A DNA stretch of 64,000 nucleotides from Marinobacter sp. NP-4(2019) (GTDB taxonomy: Bacteria > Pseudomonadota > Gammaproteobacteria > Pseudomonadales > Oleiphilaceae), in the NCBI RefSeq assembly GCF_003994855.1, contig NZ_CP034142.1, positions 4,030,001-4,094,000 of the forward strand, read 5' to 3'. The position numbers and the translations under genes were made by a program. Shown one piece after another: positions 36,176 through 44,560 of this stretch (the stretch's first letter is position 1; each line of letters opens with the position of its first letter). Under the pieces are notes generated by a model. It made no database searches. It was given only the letters and a program-made list of their open reading frames with translations, and was not told where the DNA came from.

Positions 36176-37170
36176 GCATCACCTCCGAACTGTTTGCGCC
36201 CCAGGTAAAGGTAGCTAATGGTCAGCAGGGCGATGATCAGGAACAGGACGGTCGAGGCCGCCGAGCCGTAACCCACATCCTGGAATTCCACCAGTTGCTG
36301 ACGGGCATAAACCGACATCGACATGGTGTCCTCGCTGTTGGAGGTGAGCACGTAAATCACATCGAACACCCGCAACGCATCCAGAACCCGGAAGATGATC
36401 GCCACCATCAGTGCCGGATAGATCAGCGGCAAAGTAACGCGGAAGAACACCCGCACCGGGTGGATGCCGTCCACCTTGGCCGCCTCGTAGCAGTCCGACG
36501 GCAGCATCTGCAGCGCCGCCAGCGTCAGCAGCGCCATAAAGGGCGTGGTTTTCCACACGTCCACCATGATCACCGCCCACATCGACAGGTCCGAATTGGC
36601 CGTCCAGTTCAACGGCTCAGCGATCACGCCCAGGGTCATCAGCAGGTCGTTGATGATCCCGAACTGATCGTGGAGCATCCAGCCCCACATCTTGGCCGAC
36701 ACAATGGTGGGAATGGCCCAGGGAATCAGGGTGGCGGCGCGGATCAGGCCGCGCCCCCGGAACTGGGCATTCAGGGTCAGGGCGATAATCAGCCCCAGCA
36801 CCGTTTCAGCTCCCACGGAAACCACCGTGAAGAACAGCGTATTCCAGACCGCCCGCCACCAGCTTGGATCCGCCAGCACGCCGTACCAGGCGCCGTTGTC
36901 GTACACCAGGTAGTTTTCGAACCCGATCATGCTGTAGGTGCTGATATCCGAGAAACTGGCATCGGTAAAGCTGAACCAGATGGTGCGCATCAGGGGCCAG
37001 CCGGCTACTGCCGCCAGTACCACCAGCATCGGGATCAGAAACATCCAGGCCGCACGCAGGCGCTGACGATGCACCCTGTTGTGCCGCCGTGTAGGGGAAA
37101 CGGACCGGGCGAGTGACTGCTCGCCCGCGTCCGCGTTTGCTGAGGTAAAGGTCGGATCAGCCATGGTCAT
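36172..37170 (-). CDS. Sugar ABC transporter permease, MalF-like
   Basis: A 332-residue permease with an N-terminal soluble tail of about 35 residues, then six or seven membrane segments. The EAA loop is YEAAKVDGIHPVRVFFRVTL (about residue 230), followed by RVLDALRVFDVIYVLT. It resembles AglF/ThuF-type permeases of alpha-glucoside importers. Its ATG overlaps the stop codon of the binding-protein gene (TAATG), so translation is coupled. It pairs with the MalG-like subunit downstream. Confidence 0.92.
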   Translation of the reverse strand: MTMADPTFTSANADAGEQSLARSVSPTRRHNRVHRQRLRAAWMFLIPMLVVLAAVAGWPLMRTIWFSFTDASFSDISTYSMIGFENYLVYDNGAWYGVLADPSWWRAVWNTLFFTVVSVGAETVLGLIIALTLNAQFRGRGLIRAATLIPWAIPTIVSAKMWGWMLHDQFGIINDLLMTLGVIAEPLNWTANSDLSMWAVIMVDVWKTTPFMALLTLAALQMLPSDCYEAAKVDGIHPVRVFFRVTLPLIYPALMVAIIFRVLDALRVFDVIYVLTSNSEDTMSMSVYARQQLVEFQDVGYGSAASTVLFLIIALLTISYLYLGRKQFGGDA

Positions 37171-38441
37171 TACCAGCCGCGACGTCCGAGCCGCTTCAGT
37201 TGGGCATCAAGCTTGCTCAGCGCCTGTTCCGGCTCGGCCTTGCCCGCCAGCACATCGTGGGTGGCGTTGAAAAAGGCATTGCTGACCCGGCCATACTGGT
37301 CTCCGGTCGCCGAGGAAGGCCGGGGAACACCATTCTTGAAGGTTTCGAACAGTTCACCAAAGAACGGAACCGCCGCAAGCACTTCCTCGTCCTGATACAG
37401 GTCCGGAATGGTCGGGTTATAACTGCCCTGAATGGCGCGGCGCTTCTGCTCTTCATAGCTGGTCAGAAAGTTCACGAGAGCGGCGGCTTCGTCCACATTT
37501 TCCGAGTATTTCGACACCGCCAGCTGCCAGCCACCCAGCGTACCGGCGTGCCGGCCGTCCTCGCCGCCGCGGGGCAAAGCAACAACCCCCACCTTGCCCT
37601 TGACCGGGCTGTCCTCACTCTGGGCAAGGCTCCAGGCATAGGGCCAGTTGCGCATGTACAGCGCATTACCGGACTGGAACACACCCCTCGCCTCTTCCTC
37701 GGTGTAGTTCAGCACACTGCGGGGCGATATGCCGTCAATCCAGGTACTGGCCAGCCCAAGCGCCTCTGCAGCCTGCTCATTGTTGACGGTAACTTCACCC
37801 TCGCCGTTGACAATCGTGCCGCCATTAAAGCTGGCAATCCACTCAAGCGCATTGCAGGTCAGCCCCTCGTAAGCCCTGCCCTGCCAGACATACCCCCAGA
37901 AGCGGTCATTGCCGGCCTCGCGCTCTTTGGTCATCACGGTTTTGGCGGTATCGGTCAGTTGCTGCCAGGTCTCCGGCGTCTGCAGGCCGTACTTTTCCAG
38001 CAGGTCCTTGCGGTAATACAGGACACCGGCGTCGGTAAACCAGGGCATGGCAACCAGACGGCCATCCACCGTGTTGTTTGCCACAAGCGCCTGGAAGTGA
38101 CCACTTTCTGCCCCGTCGGTGTACTCCGACAGGTCCACCAGGTGACTGGCCAACATACCGGGCCAGACCACATCGATCTGGAACACATCCACATCACCGG
38201 AGCGGGCGGCAAACAGCTGCTGGTACAGCGACAGGCGTTCGGTGGCCGAGTTTGGGGTAGAGACAATCTTGACCTCATGGCCGGTTTGCTCCGACCACGC
38301 CCGGGTACCTTCTTCGCAAAGCTGCTTCTCTGCCCCGACGGCGCCACAGGAAATGGTGATCGTTTTAGCCTGTAGGCCACCGGCCAGCAGGCTGACGGCG
38401 AGACCACCTAGAATCCACTGAAGTCCACGGAATCTGAACAT
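37170..38441 (-). CDS. Sugar ABC transporter substrate-binding protein
   Basis: A 423-residue periplasmic protein with a signal peptide (about 1-25, ending LQA). It belongs to solute-binding family 1 (MalE/AglE/ThuE group): FQIDVVWPGMLASHLVDL, PWFTDAGVLYYRKDLLEKYG and NALYMRNWPYAW are typical segments. It captures a di- or oligosaccharide and delivers it to the two permeases. Clear TGAGG ribosome site. It follows the porin gene by 30 bases. Sucrose is the inferred ligand from the operon's enzymes. Confidence 0.9.
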   Translation of the reverse strand: MFRFRGLQWILGGLAVSLLAGGLQAKTITISCGAVGAEKQLCEEGTRAWSEQTGHEVKIVSTPNSATERLSLYQQLFAARSGDVDVFQIDVVWPGMLASHLVDLSEYTDGAESGHFQALVANNTVDGRLVAMPWFTDAGVLYYRKDLLEKYGLQTPETWQQLTDTAKTVMTKEREAGNDRFWGYVWQGRAYEGLTCNALEWIASFNGGTIVNGEGEVTVNNEQAAEALGLASTWIDGISPRSVLNYTEEEARGVFQSGNALYMRNWPYAWSLAQSEDSPVKGKVGVVALPRGGEDGRHAGTLGGWQLAVSKYSENVDEAAALVNFLTSYEEQKRRAIQGSYNPTIPDLYQDEEVLAAVPFFGELFETFKNGVPRPSSATGDQYGRVSNAFFNATHDVLAGKAEPEQALSKLDAQLKRLGRRGW

Positions 38442-38471
38442 GATGCTTACCTCATTTTGTTATTGTCAGTA

Positions 38472-39878
38472 TCAGAACCAGATTTCCATCTGGGTACCAA
38501 AGGTCCACTGGCTGCTGGCAAAGTCCTCCTGGCCGAGGGCGTCGCCGCCATCAAAACCATTGAGCTCGTCGTCCCAGGTAGAATAGCTGGCAAATACGCG
38601 GATCTCGGGACGATTCCAGAATCCGCCTACCTGAGGCTTGAAGGTCGGTGCAATGGTAAAGCGGGCGTAGTCGCCGTCCACGTCACTGCGTCCCTCGTAA
38701 CCCTCGGCGTTGAGGTCCATGACCTGCCAGGAGGCCTCGTACTGCATCTCGAAGTTGGCGCTCAGTTCGTTGGCCAGGCGGGTGTTGATGGTCAGCCACT
38801 GGTACTCATCCCCTTCCACATAACGGTCCTTGCTGGTTTCCGCCATGATCATCGGGGCGAGACGCCAGCTATCGCTCAACCTTGTGGTGCCGTAGACAGC
38901 CACACGGGTACTGGCGGCGTCTTCATGCAGGTTGCCATCGGCGCCGATGTTCTTGACCTCGGCCCCAAGGCCCTGGCCGTGCAGCAGCGCTGCCTTGAAG
39001 TTGCCATCGGAAACCCCGAAAAAACTGTCGCCGTGGTAGGCCAGCATGGTGTTCACACCGGTGTCGGCCGCTTCCATAACACCGCCGACAACACGCTCAT
39101 CGTTGTCCGCAGCGGACATGCCGTTGATCATCCACTGAACGTTGCCGAAATAGTTGTTGGCAGTGAGGACCAGGTTGTCAGTGTCCGAGGTGCCTTCGGT
39201 GCTGTCCGGGTCGGATGGGAAGTCCAGAAAGCTGCGACCGTACAGTGAGAAGTTCGAGCGAACCGAGTCACTGAAGGTCACGTCGTAGATACCGGCACCG
39301 GTACCCGCCAGGAACACAAAATCACTGTCGAGCCAGTGGATGTCGAAGTTGTCCCGGTCAAAGCGCTTACCGGCCCAGATCGAGGCATCCTCGAAAATAC
39401 CGGTGAAGCTGGCGAGGTCGCTGAATTCGACATAGGCCTGACGCACGTTCAGGGCACCGTCGCCGGCGGTCCAGTCGTTGCTGGAGGTGGTGGAGTCGGC
39501 AATCATCAGGCGGTAATGGGCCTTGGTGCCGTTGTCCGCCACGGTCTTGTAGTTGAGGATGGCTTCCAGATAGGTATCCGGTTCGTTGCCCAGCCGGCCC
39601 ACGGCACCGCCGACGGATCCGGCGGGGGTCAGGTAGGGACCACCGGGGGCGCTTTTGCCCTCGTTGTTCAGAAGTAGCCCCGAGCGAGCATAGGTGTTGA
39701 AGGAGAAACCCTGTTCACCCCGGGCGTGGGGCTCGACCTCTGCCAACTTCTGCTCCAGGGCTGACAGGCGCTCTTCCACACTTTCCTGAGCGTGGACGCC
39801 AATCGACAGACTTGCAAACAGTGCCAGGGTGACTCCCGTTGCCAAAGGAGAATGGCATGATGTGATACGAAAACTCAT
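38472..39878 (-). CDS. Carbohydrate porin, LamB-like
   Basis: A 468-residue outer-membrane protein: signal peptide (about 1-30, ending VHAQE), a short coiled segment (VEERLSALEQKLAEVE), then a beta-rich barrel ending in the classic aromatic terminus EIWF. SFNTYARSGLLLN and SIWAGKRFDRDNFDIHWLDS resemble maltoporin segments. It would let the sugar cross the outer membrane. First gene of the operon, with an ACGAGG ribosome site. The upstream region contains repeated ACTTAA palindromes. Confidence 0.85.
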   Translation of the reverse strand: MSFRITSCHSPLATGVTLALFASLSIGVHAQESVEERLSALEQKLAEVEPHARGEQGFSFNTYARSGLLLNNEGKSAPGGPYLTPAGSVGGAVGRLGNEPDTYLEAILNYKTVADNGTKAHYRLMIADSTTSSNDWTAGDGALNVRQAYVEFSDLASFTGIFEDASIWAGKRFDRDNFDIHWLDSDFVFLAGTGAGIYDVTFSDSVRSNFSLYGRSFLDFPSDPDSTEGTSDTDNLVLTANNYFGNVQWMINGMSAADNDERVVGGVMEAADTGVNTMLAYHGDSFFGVSDGNFKAALLHGQGLGAEVKNIGADGNLHEDAASTRVAVYGTTRLSDSWRLAPMIMAETSKDRYVEGDEYQWLTINTRLANELSANFEMQYEASWQVMDLNAEGYEGRSDVDGDYARFTIAPTFKPQVGGFWNRPEIRVFASYSTWDDELNGFDGGDALGQEDFASSQWTFGTQMEIWF

Positions 39879-39934
39879 TATTGGAACCTCGTCTTGTTTT
39901 TGTAAGGTCTGATTTCCACACAGCTTTGAGTTAA

Positions 39935-39952
39935 AACTTAATGCTTTAAGTT
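39935..39952. promoter_or_regulatory. ACTTAA-N4-TTAAGT palindrome, proximal, upstream of porin
   Basis: AACTTAA-TGCT-TTAAGTT forms seven-base perfect arms 57-74 bases before the porin start codon. The same palindrome recurs at 40078-40095, which suggests a shared DNA-binding protein. The operon's LacI-family regulator is the nearest candidate. Confidence 0.45.
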
Positions 39953-40077
39953 ATGTGATAAAAAACTCCGATGTTCATAACTACCGCTGTGGCATCAATG
40001 GATAAGAGGCTTCACATGTGCCCAAAACTGTCTTTGTTTCTCAATCATATTTGCTGGCTGCGCTTCGGGCGCAAACA

Positions 40078-40163
40078 AACTTAAATGATTAAGTAATGAC
40101 CAAAGATAATTTCAGTAGATAGCTTCTGCAACCTTGAGGGGAACTTAATTTTAACTTAATTTT
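40078..40163. promoter_or_regulatory. Second ACTTAA palindrome and direct repeats
   Basis: A second ACTTAA-ATGA-TTAAGT palindrome occupies 40079-40094. From 40142 two tandem copies of AACTTAATTTT follow with an 11-base period, about one helical turn. These lie in the 329-base gap between the porin gene and the GST gene, both minus strand, which holds no gene I can see. They may be distal operators for the sugar operon or AT-rich upstream elements. Confidence 0.35.
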
Positions 40164-40174
40164 TCAGGCAGGAA

Positions 40175-40201
40175 GGCAGGCCAGGTCTGACCCGGCCTGC
40201 C
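40175..40201 (-). terminator. GC-rich hairpin after the GST gene
   Basis: GGCAGGCC and GGCCTGCC, with additional pairs toward the loop, form a strong stem seven bases after the GST stop. No T-run follows directly on the minus strand, so it is a transcript end or stabiliser rather than a textbook terminator. Confidence 0.4.
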
Positions 40202-40207
40202 AAAGTG

Positions 40208-40780
40208 TTACGATTTTCTCGGGTCTGTGGCGACAATCAGTTCATCGTTGCGATGACGGTCCCGGAAAGACAGCAGGCTCTCGACACCCTCGAAGCTCAC
40301 CAGATCCCGGAAATCCAGCCAGTCCACCAGACAATACAGACAGATCGCCGGGTAATTCCACTCCTCGAACTGGCCATCATCGACCATCGCCGCCAGCGTT
40401 CTCAAGGTCATCATGATGCGCTCACGTTGCAGATTGAAAAACATGACATCAGCGTGAGTATCAAGGCCCGAACGTTCGGACAGCAGCAGTGTTACTGCGG
40501 AATCATTGGCAGCATCTATGAGGGTAAGCTGGTTCTCCTGATTCCAGGTCAGTGGATCCCGACACTGTATGGCGCTCAGATAACGGGCAATAATACGGGA
40601 ATCGTAAATCTCCTGATCGCCGTCCACCAGCATTGGAATCTTCAGGGCCGGATTGTTGCGACGCAGTTCGTCACGCCCCTCGCCATAGATGTCGAGATTG
40701 ACGAAATCATGGGGTTCTTCATCCAGCAATATGCGAATACGGCGAACGTAAGGGGATGTCGTCGAACCAATCAGTTTCAT
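40208..40780 (-). CDS. Glutathione S-transferase family protein
   Basis: A 190-residue protein with an N-terminal thioredoxin-like GST domain (about 1-78: MKLIGSTTSPYVRRIRILLDEE, then NPALKIPMLVDGDQEIYDSRII) and an all-helical C-terminal domain. The catalytic serine region is SPYVRRI. It probably conjugates or reduces small electrophiles, substrate unknown. It follows alanine dehydrogenase by 22 bases on the same strand, so cotranscription is likely, without an obvious functional link. Confidence 0.88.
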   Translation of the reverse strand: MKLIGSTTSPYVRRIRILLDEEPHDFVNLDIYGEGRDELRRNNPALKIPMLVDGDQEIYDSRIIARYLSAIQCRDPLTWNQENQLTLIDAANDSAVTLLLSERSGLDTHADVMFFNLQRERIMMTLRTLAAMVDDGQFEEWNYPAICLYCLVDWLDFRDLVSFEGVESLLSFRDRHRNDELIVATDPRKS

Positions 40781-40802
40781 GTGTTCTCCAGTCTTCAGCG
40801 GG

Positions 40803-41921
40803 TCAAGTCCCTAGCAGGGAAGCGGGATCCGTATAAGCATGCCCGGTTGCCTGCGCCACCTCCCCGTAGGTTATCTTGCCCTGATATACGTTCAGGCCGT
40901 GCAGCAGATGAACATCCTCTCTCAACGCCTGTTCCGGCCCCCTGTTGGCCAACGCCACAATAAAAGGCAGCGTGACATTATTCAACGCCAGCGTTGACGT
41001 GCGGGCAACGGCCCCGGGCATGTTGGCCACACAATAATGTACCACGCCATCGACCAGATAGGTGGGGGCATCGTGGGTGGTCGGCCTGGAGGTTTCGGTG
41101 CAGCCGCCCTGATCAATGGCCACATCGACGATCACACTGCCTTCCGGCATACGCGAAACCATGTCACGGGTCACCAGCTTTGGTGCCGACGCCCCGGGAA
41201 TCAACACCCCGCCGATAACAAGGTCCGATTCGATCACCGACTGCTCCAGGGTTTCGGCCGTGGAAAACAGGGTGCTGATCCGGTTCCCATACAGGTGATC
41301 CAGCTCCCGCAGTACGTCCATGTTTCTGTCCAGCACGGTCACCTGGGCCCCCAGCCCGATCGCCATGGCCACGGCATTCTGCCCCACTGTACCACCGCCA
41401 ATAACCGTTACCCGGGCCGGAGCTACTCCGGGCACCCCCCCCAGTAACACGCCTCGCCCACCCATGTTTTTTTCCAGGCAATGGGCACCGGCCTGGATCG
41501 ACATCCGCCCGGCAACCTCCGACATGGGTGCCAGCAACGGCAGACGGCCATGGCTGTCGGTGACAGTTTCATAGGCGATACAGGTAGCCCCGGAACGCAC
41601 CAGATCATCCGTCTGCGCCTTATCCGGCGCCAGATGAAGGTAGGTAAACAGGGTGTGGTCCACGGTCAACAGTGCCCGTTCATCCGCCTGCGGTTCCTTG
41701 ACCTTGACGATCAGGCTGGCAGCAGCAAACACTGCAGGCCCATCGTCGACAATCTGTGCGCCCGCGTCACGGTAGAGTCCATCGGAAAAGCCAATGGCGG
41801 CACCCGCTCCGCTTTCCACAAACACCTCATGGTTATGGGAGGTCAGCTCCCGCACAGCCGCCGGGGTCATGCCCACACGGTATTCGTGGTTCTTTACTTC
41901 CCTGGGGACGCCTATCTTCAT
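40803..41921 (-). CDS. ald: Alanine dehydrogenase
   Basis: A 372-residue NAD-dependent enzyme for reversible oxidation of L-alanine to pyruvate and ammonia. The N-terminal signature is MKIGVPREVKNHEYRVGMTP with substrate residues R15 and the later K in IVKVKEPQ, H96 in LFTYLHLAPD, and the NAD fold VIGGGTVGQNAVAMAIGLGA (about 171). VDVAIDQGGCTETSRPT is the second signature. Length equals that of known Ald proteins. GGAGAGG ribosome site. Confidence 0.95.
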   Translation of the reverse strand: MKIGVPREVKNHEYRVGMTPAAVRELTSHNHEVFVESGAGAAIGFSDGLYRDAGAQIVDDGPAVFAAASLIVKVKEPQADERALLTVDHTLFTYLHLAPDKAQTDDLVRSGATCIAYETVTDSHGRLPLLAPMSEVAGRMSIQAGAHCLEKNMGGRGVLLGGVPGVAPARVTVIGGGTVGQNAVAMAIGLGAQVTVLDRNMDVLRELDHLYGNRISTLFSTAETLEQSVIESDLVIGGVLIPGASAPKLVTRDMVSRMPEGSVIVDVAIDQGGCTETSRPTTHDAPTYLVDGVVHYCVANMPGAVARTSTLALNNVTLPFIVALANRGPEQALREDVHLLHGLNVYQGKITYGEVAQATGHAYTDPASLLGT

Positions 41922-42029
41922 CGGTCATACCTCTCCGGCCAGCGGGCAACAGTGTTTCCTGAAGCAAAGTGTAGTAAAAAGGTCAGGTACCGGAAGCAGC
42001 CATCAAATCACCAAGGAGGAGGAACACCC

Positions 42030-42833
42030 ATGAAGACGATCACAACTGTCCTTTCTGCCGCCACTTTCGCAATGTCACTGACCAGCACACAGGTAATCGC
42101 CGACATGCAGACAGAAACCGTCGAATATACCGTCAATGGCGAAACGTTCACCGGCTATCTCGCCTGGGACGACAACGTCGAAGGCAAACGCCCCGGCGTA
42201 CTCGTCGTCCATGAATGGTGGGGCCATAACGAATTTGCCCGCAACCAGGCTGAGAAGCTGGCCGAGGCCGGCTACACCGCCTTTGCACTGGATATGTACG
42301 GCTCCGGAAAAGTCGCCGATCATCCTGATGACGCCAAGCAGTTCATGCAGGAAGCCACCAGTGACATCGACAACATCAAATCCCGCTTCACGGCGGCGAT
42401 GGAGCTGCTGCAGGACCATGACAGCGTCGATAGCAACCGCATTGCCGCCCAGGGTTACTGTTTCGGTGGCGCGGTGGTACTGAACATGGCGCGCCTGGGC
42501 GTCGATCTGGATGGCGTGGTGAGCTACCACGGTGCTCTCGGCAGCCCCATCAAAGCGGAAGCCGGCAAGGTGAGCGCCCGCGTGCAGGTATACACGGGCG
42601 GTGCCGATCAGATGGTACCGTCCGACCAGGTCGCCGGTCTGGTCCGGGAGATGCAGGATGCCGAGGTAGACCTGACCCTGGTGTCATTCCCGGGGGTTCT
42701 GCATTCCTTCACCAACCCGGAAGCTGACCGGATTGGCAAGGAATTCGGCATGCCGGTCGGGTATGACAAAGCGGCAGCGGATCGTTCCTGGGAAGGCACC
42801 CTGCGTTTCTACAATGAGATTTTTGCGGAATAA
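42030..42833 (+). CDS. Exported dienelactone hydrolase family protein
   Basis: A 267-residue alpha/beta-hydrolase with a signal peptide (about 1-24, ending VIA). The nucleophile motif is QGYCFGGAVVL with cysteine, as in dienelactone hydrolases; the acid is probably in GGADQMVPSDQ and the histidine in GVLHSFTNPEAD. VVHEWWGHNEFAR near residue 60 is the family's second signature. Its substrate is unknown, and the periplasmic location argues against a role in chlorocatechol breakdown. The ATG at 42030 has AAGGAGGAGG upstream. It is divergent from ald. Confidence 0.88.
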   Translation: MKTITTVLSAATFAMSLTSTQVIADMQTETVEYTVNGETFTGYLAWDDNVEGKRPGVLVVHEWWGHNEFARNQAEKLAEAGYTAFALDMYGSGKVADHPDDAKQFMQEATSDIDNIKSRFTAAMELLQDHDSVDSNRIAAQGYCFGGAVVLNMARLGVDLDGVVSYHGALGSPIKAEAGKVSARVQVYTGGADQMVPSDQVAGLVREMQDAEVDLTLVSFPGVLHSFTNPEADRIGKEFGMPVGYDKAAADRSWEGTLRFYNEIFAE

Positions 42834-42854
42834 CCGGCCACCAGAAGGACCGCT

Positions 42855-43550
42855 TCAGAGGGCACTTTCAATGGTGCCCTTCACTTCCTCCATCAGCGTG
42901 TCTACGGTCTTTCCGCGGGTCGCGACCGGTGGGTGGATAATGACTTCGATAACCCCCGGACTGAACGCCGCCGTGCCCTTGGGCAGGCGATCGTGAGAGC
43001 CCCGGATCGTCACCGGAAGAATCGGCAGCTCTCCGTCCCTGGCAATCACAAAACCGCCTTTCTTGAACGGCAGCAAATGACCATCCAGTGAGCGTGTGCC
43101 CTCGGGAAACAGGAGTATTCCGGTCCCGTCCGGCAGTTGGGCAACCCCCCGCTTGATACTTTCCAGGGCATCACTCCCTTTTGACCGGTCAATAAACAGG
43201 TTTCTCGAGGTTTCCAGTGCCAGCCCGAACAACGGTACTTTTCGCAGTTCCTTCTTGATCACCCAGCGATACTGCAGCCCCAGCGACAAGACCAGCGCCG
43301 GCGGGTCGAAATAGGAGGCATGATTACTGAGAATGACGTAGCGCTGCCCCGGAACAATATTCTCCCGACCTGTCACGACGAGTCGGATACCGGTTACCTT
43401 CAGGATGATCCAGGCAAAAACCTGGGTGCCATGGAACGCAGCATTGCCGCGCTTGCCCAGCAAGGCAGCAACAACGATCGGCAAGAACAGCACCAGGGTC
43501 AACAGGGCGGCCCAGAACAGAATCCAGGTAGCTTTGAGGAATCGCAGCAT
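42855..43550 (-). CDS. 1-acyl-glycerol-3-phosphate acyltransferase, PlsC family
   Basis: A 231-residue membrane-associated acyltransferase. It has an N-terminal hydrophobic segment (about 5-30), the catalytic NHASYFDP (HX4D, about residue 73), FIDRSKGSDAL and FPEGTRS (about 138), and VTIRGSHDRLPKG. It transfers an acyl chain to lysophosphatidate or a related lipid. The frame starts nine codons upstream at a TTG, but the ATG at 43550 with AGGA is preferred. It is convergent with the dienelactone hydrolase. Confidence 0.88.
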   Translation of the reverse strand: MLRFLKATWILFWAALLTLVLFLPIVVAALLGKRGNAAFHGTQVFAWIILKVTGIRLVVTGRENIVPGQRYVILSNHASYFDPPALVLSLGLQYRWVIKKELRKVPLFGLALETSRNLFIDRSKGSDALESIKRGVAQLPDGTGILLFPEGTRSLDGHLLPFKKGGFVIARDGELPILPVTIRGSHDRLPKGTAAFSPGVIEVIIHPPVATRGKTVDTLMEEVKGTIESAL

Positions 43551-43660
43551 AGAAGGGGTTCCTGAACATCTCGACAATGCCCATCAATAATAGGCAACAA
43601 GGGCGTAAAGATTACACAGGGAGACTGGAATCACAAAATTCAGGAGGGGCCAAAGACATA

Positions 43661-43688
43661 AAAAAAGGCAGCCTCAGCTGCCTTTTTT
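43661..43688. terminator. Bidirectional intrinsic terminator after csp
   Basis: A perfect 12-base stem (AAAAAAGGCAGC / GCTGCCTTTTTT) with a CTCA loop lies 28 bases after the cold-shock gene stop. The A and T tracts make it work on both strands; on the minus strand it ends the csp transcript. Confidence 0.88.
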
Positions 43689-43716
43689 GGCGGTTATTGC
43701 TTAATCCGTGAAGGGA

Positions 43717-43923
43717 TTACAGAGCAACAACGTTCTCCGCCTGAGGACCTTTCTGGCCCTGGGTAACGGTGAACTCAACCTGCTGGCCTTCTGCCAGGGT
43801 TTTGAAACCGCTGCCCTGAATAGCGCTGTAGTGAACAAAAACGTCCGGGCCGCCTTCACGAGTGATAAAGCCAAAGCCTTTTGCTTCGTTGAAGAACTTA
43901 ACAGTACCGGTAGTAGTAGACAT
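43717..43923 (-). CDS. Cold-shock protein, CspA family
   Basis: A 68-residue single-domain OB-fold protein. RNP-1 is KGFGFIT and RNP-2 is VFVHYSAI, both of which bind single-stranded RNA and DNA. The C-terminal VTQGQKGPQAENVVAL is typical. It acts as an RNA chaperone; whether it is cold-induced cannot be told. The ATG at 43923 has AGGAAG seven bases upstream. The gap of about 240 bases upstream could hold a long leader; it includes a small hairpin near 43970 but no other gene. Confidence 0.95.
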   Translation of the reverse strand: MSTTTGTVKFFNEAKGFGFITREGGPDVFVHYSAIQGSGFKTLAEGQQVEFTVTQGQKGPQAENVVAL

Positions 43924-44162
43924 ACTTAAACTTCCTGAAATCAATCATATTATCTGCTGCCAGACACCTTCGTGGTGCGGGGTCAGCGTTTTGCGGAAAT
44001 ACAGAACTCGCGGAATCAAAAACAGGACGGTCACTACTAACTGCGGAGGTACGTCTTATTCATGAAATGCTTTGCTGAATCTTTCCTACGCGAAACACTC
44101 TACTCCTGAATCCGGGGATTGCCAAGGGTAAATTCAACAATTTGTGTAGGTAAAGGTACCCA

Positions 44163-44543
44163 TCAGCCCCGCAATAGGCCAAACGTATAAATTCCCAGTG
44201 CCGTCATGAGGATGGAACCAATCACATGGGCCAATACACCGGCAAGGGCCACGCTCCACTTGCCCTCCTGAATGGCGGCAAACATCTCCAGTGAGAAAGT
44301 GGAAAACGTGGTCAGCGCACCACAAAGGCCGGTAATGGCAAACAACCGCCACTCCGGCGCCAGTGTGCTGCCGTGCATGAAGAAACCAATCAGCAGGCCG
44401 ATCAGCCAGCCCCCGGCCAGGTTGGCCACCAGGGTACCGATCGGAATGGCATGATAGCTGGCGTTCAGCCACAAGCCCAGAGCCCAGCGGAGATTGGCGC
44501 CGATGACGGCGCCAACACTCACAGCAACGAAGGATAACCACAT
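44163..44543 (-). CDS. crcB: Fluoride channel CrcB/Fluc
   Basis: A 126-residue membrane protein with four hydrophobic helices. GAVIGANLRWALG, GTLVANLAGGWLIG and ITGLCGALTTFSTFSLE are the family motifs; the last holds the sodium site and fluoride-selecting Thr/Phe residues. It exports fluoride passively as a dimer. It starts 17 bases after the fadE stop on the same strand, so it may be cotranscribed with fadE. No fluoride riboswitch fits in that short gap. Confidence 0.9.
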   Translation of the reverse strand: MWLSFVAVSVGAVIGANLRWALGLWLNASYHAIPIGTLVANLAGGWLIGLLIGFFMHGSTLAPEWRLFAITGLCGALTTFSTFSLEMFAAIQEGKWSVALAGVLAHVIGSILMTALGIYTFGLLRG

Positions 44544-44560
44544 ATCAGGTCACTGCCCGT

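Noticed and set aside
37200..38375. A 391-codon open frame on the plus strand
   Set aside because: It is antisense to the sugar-binding protein gene and shows no recognisable fold or ribosome site.
44544..44560. Fluoride riboswitch before crcB
   Set aside because: The gap to fadE is only 17 bases and has none of the conserved bases.
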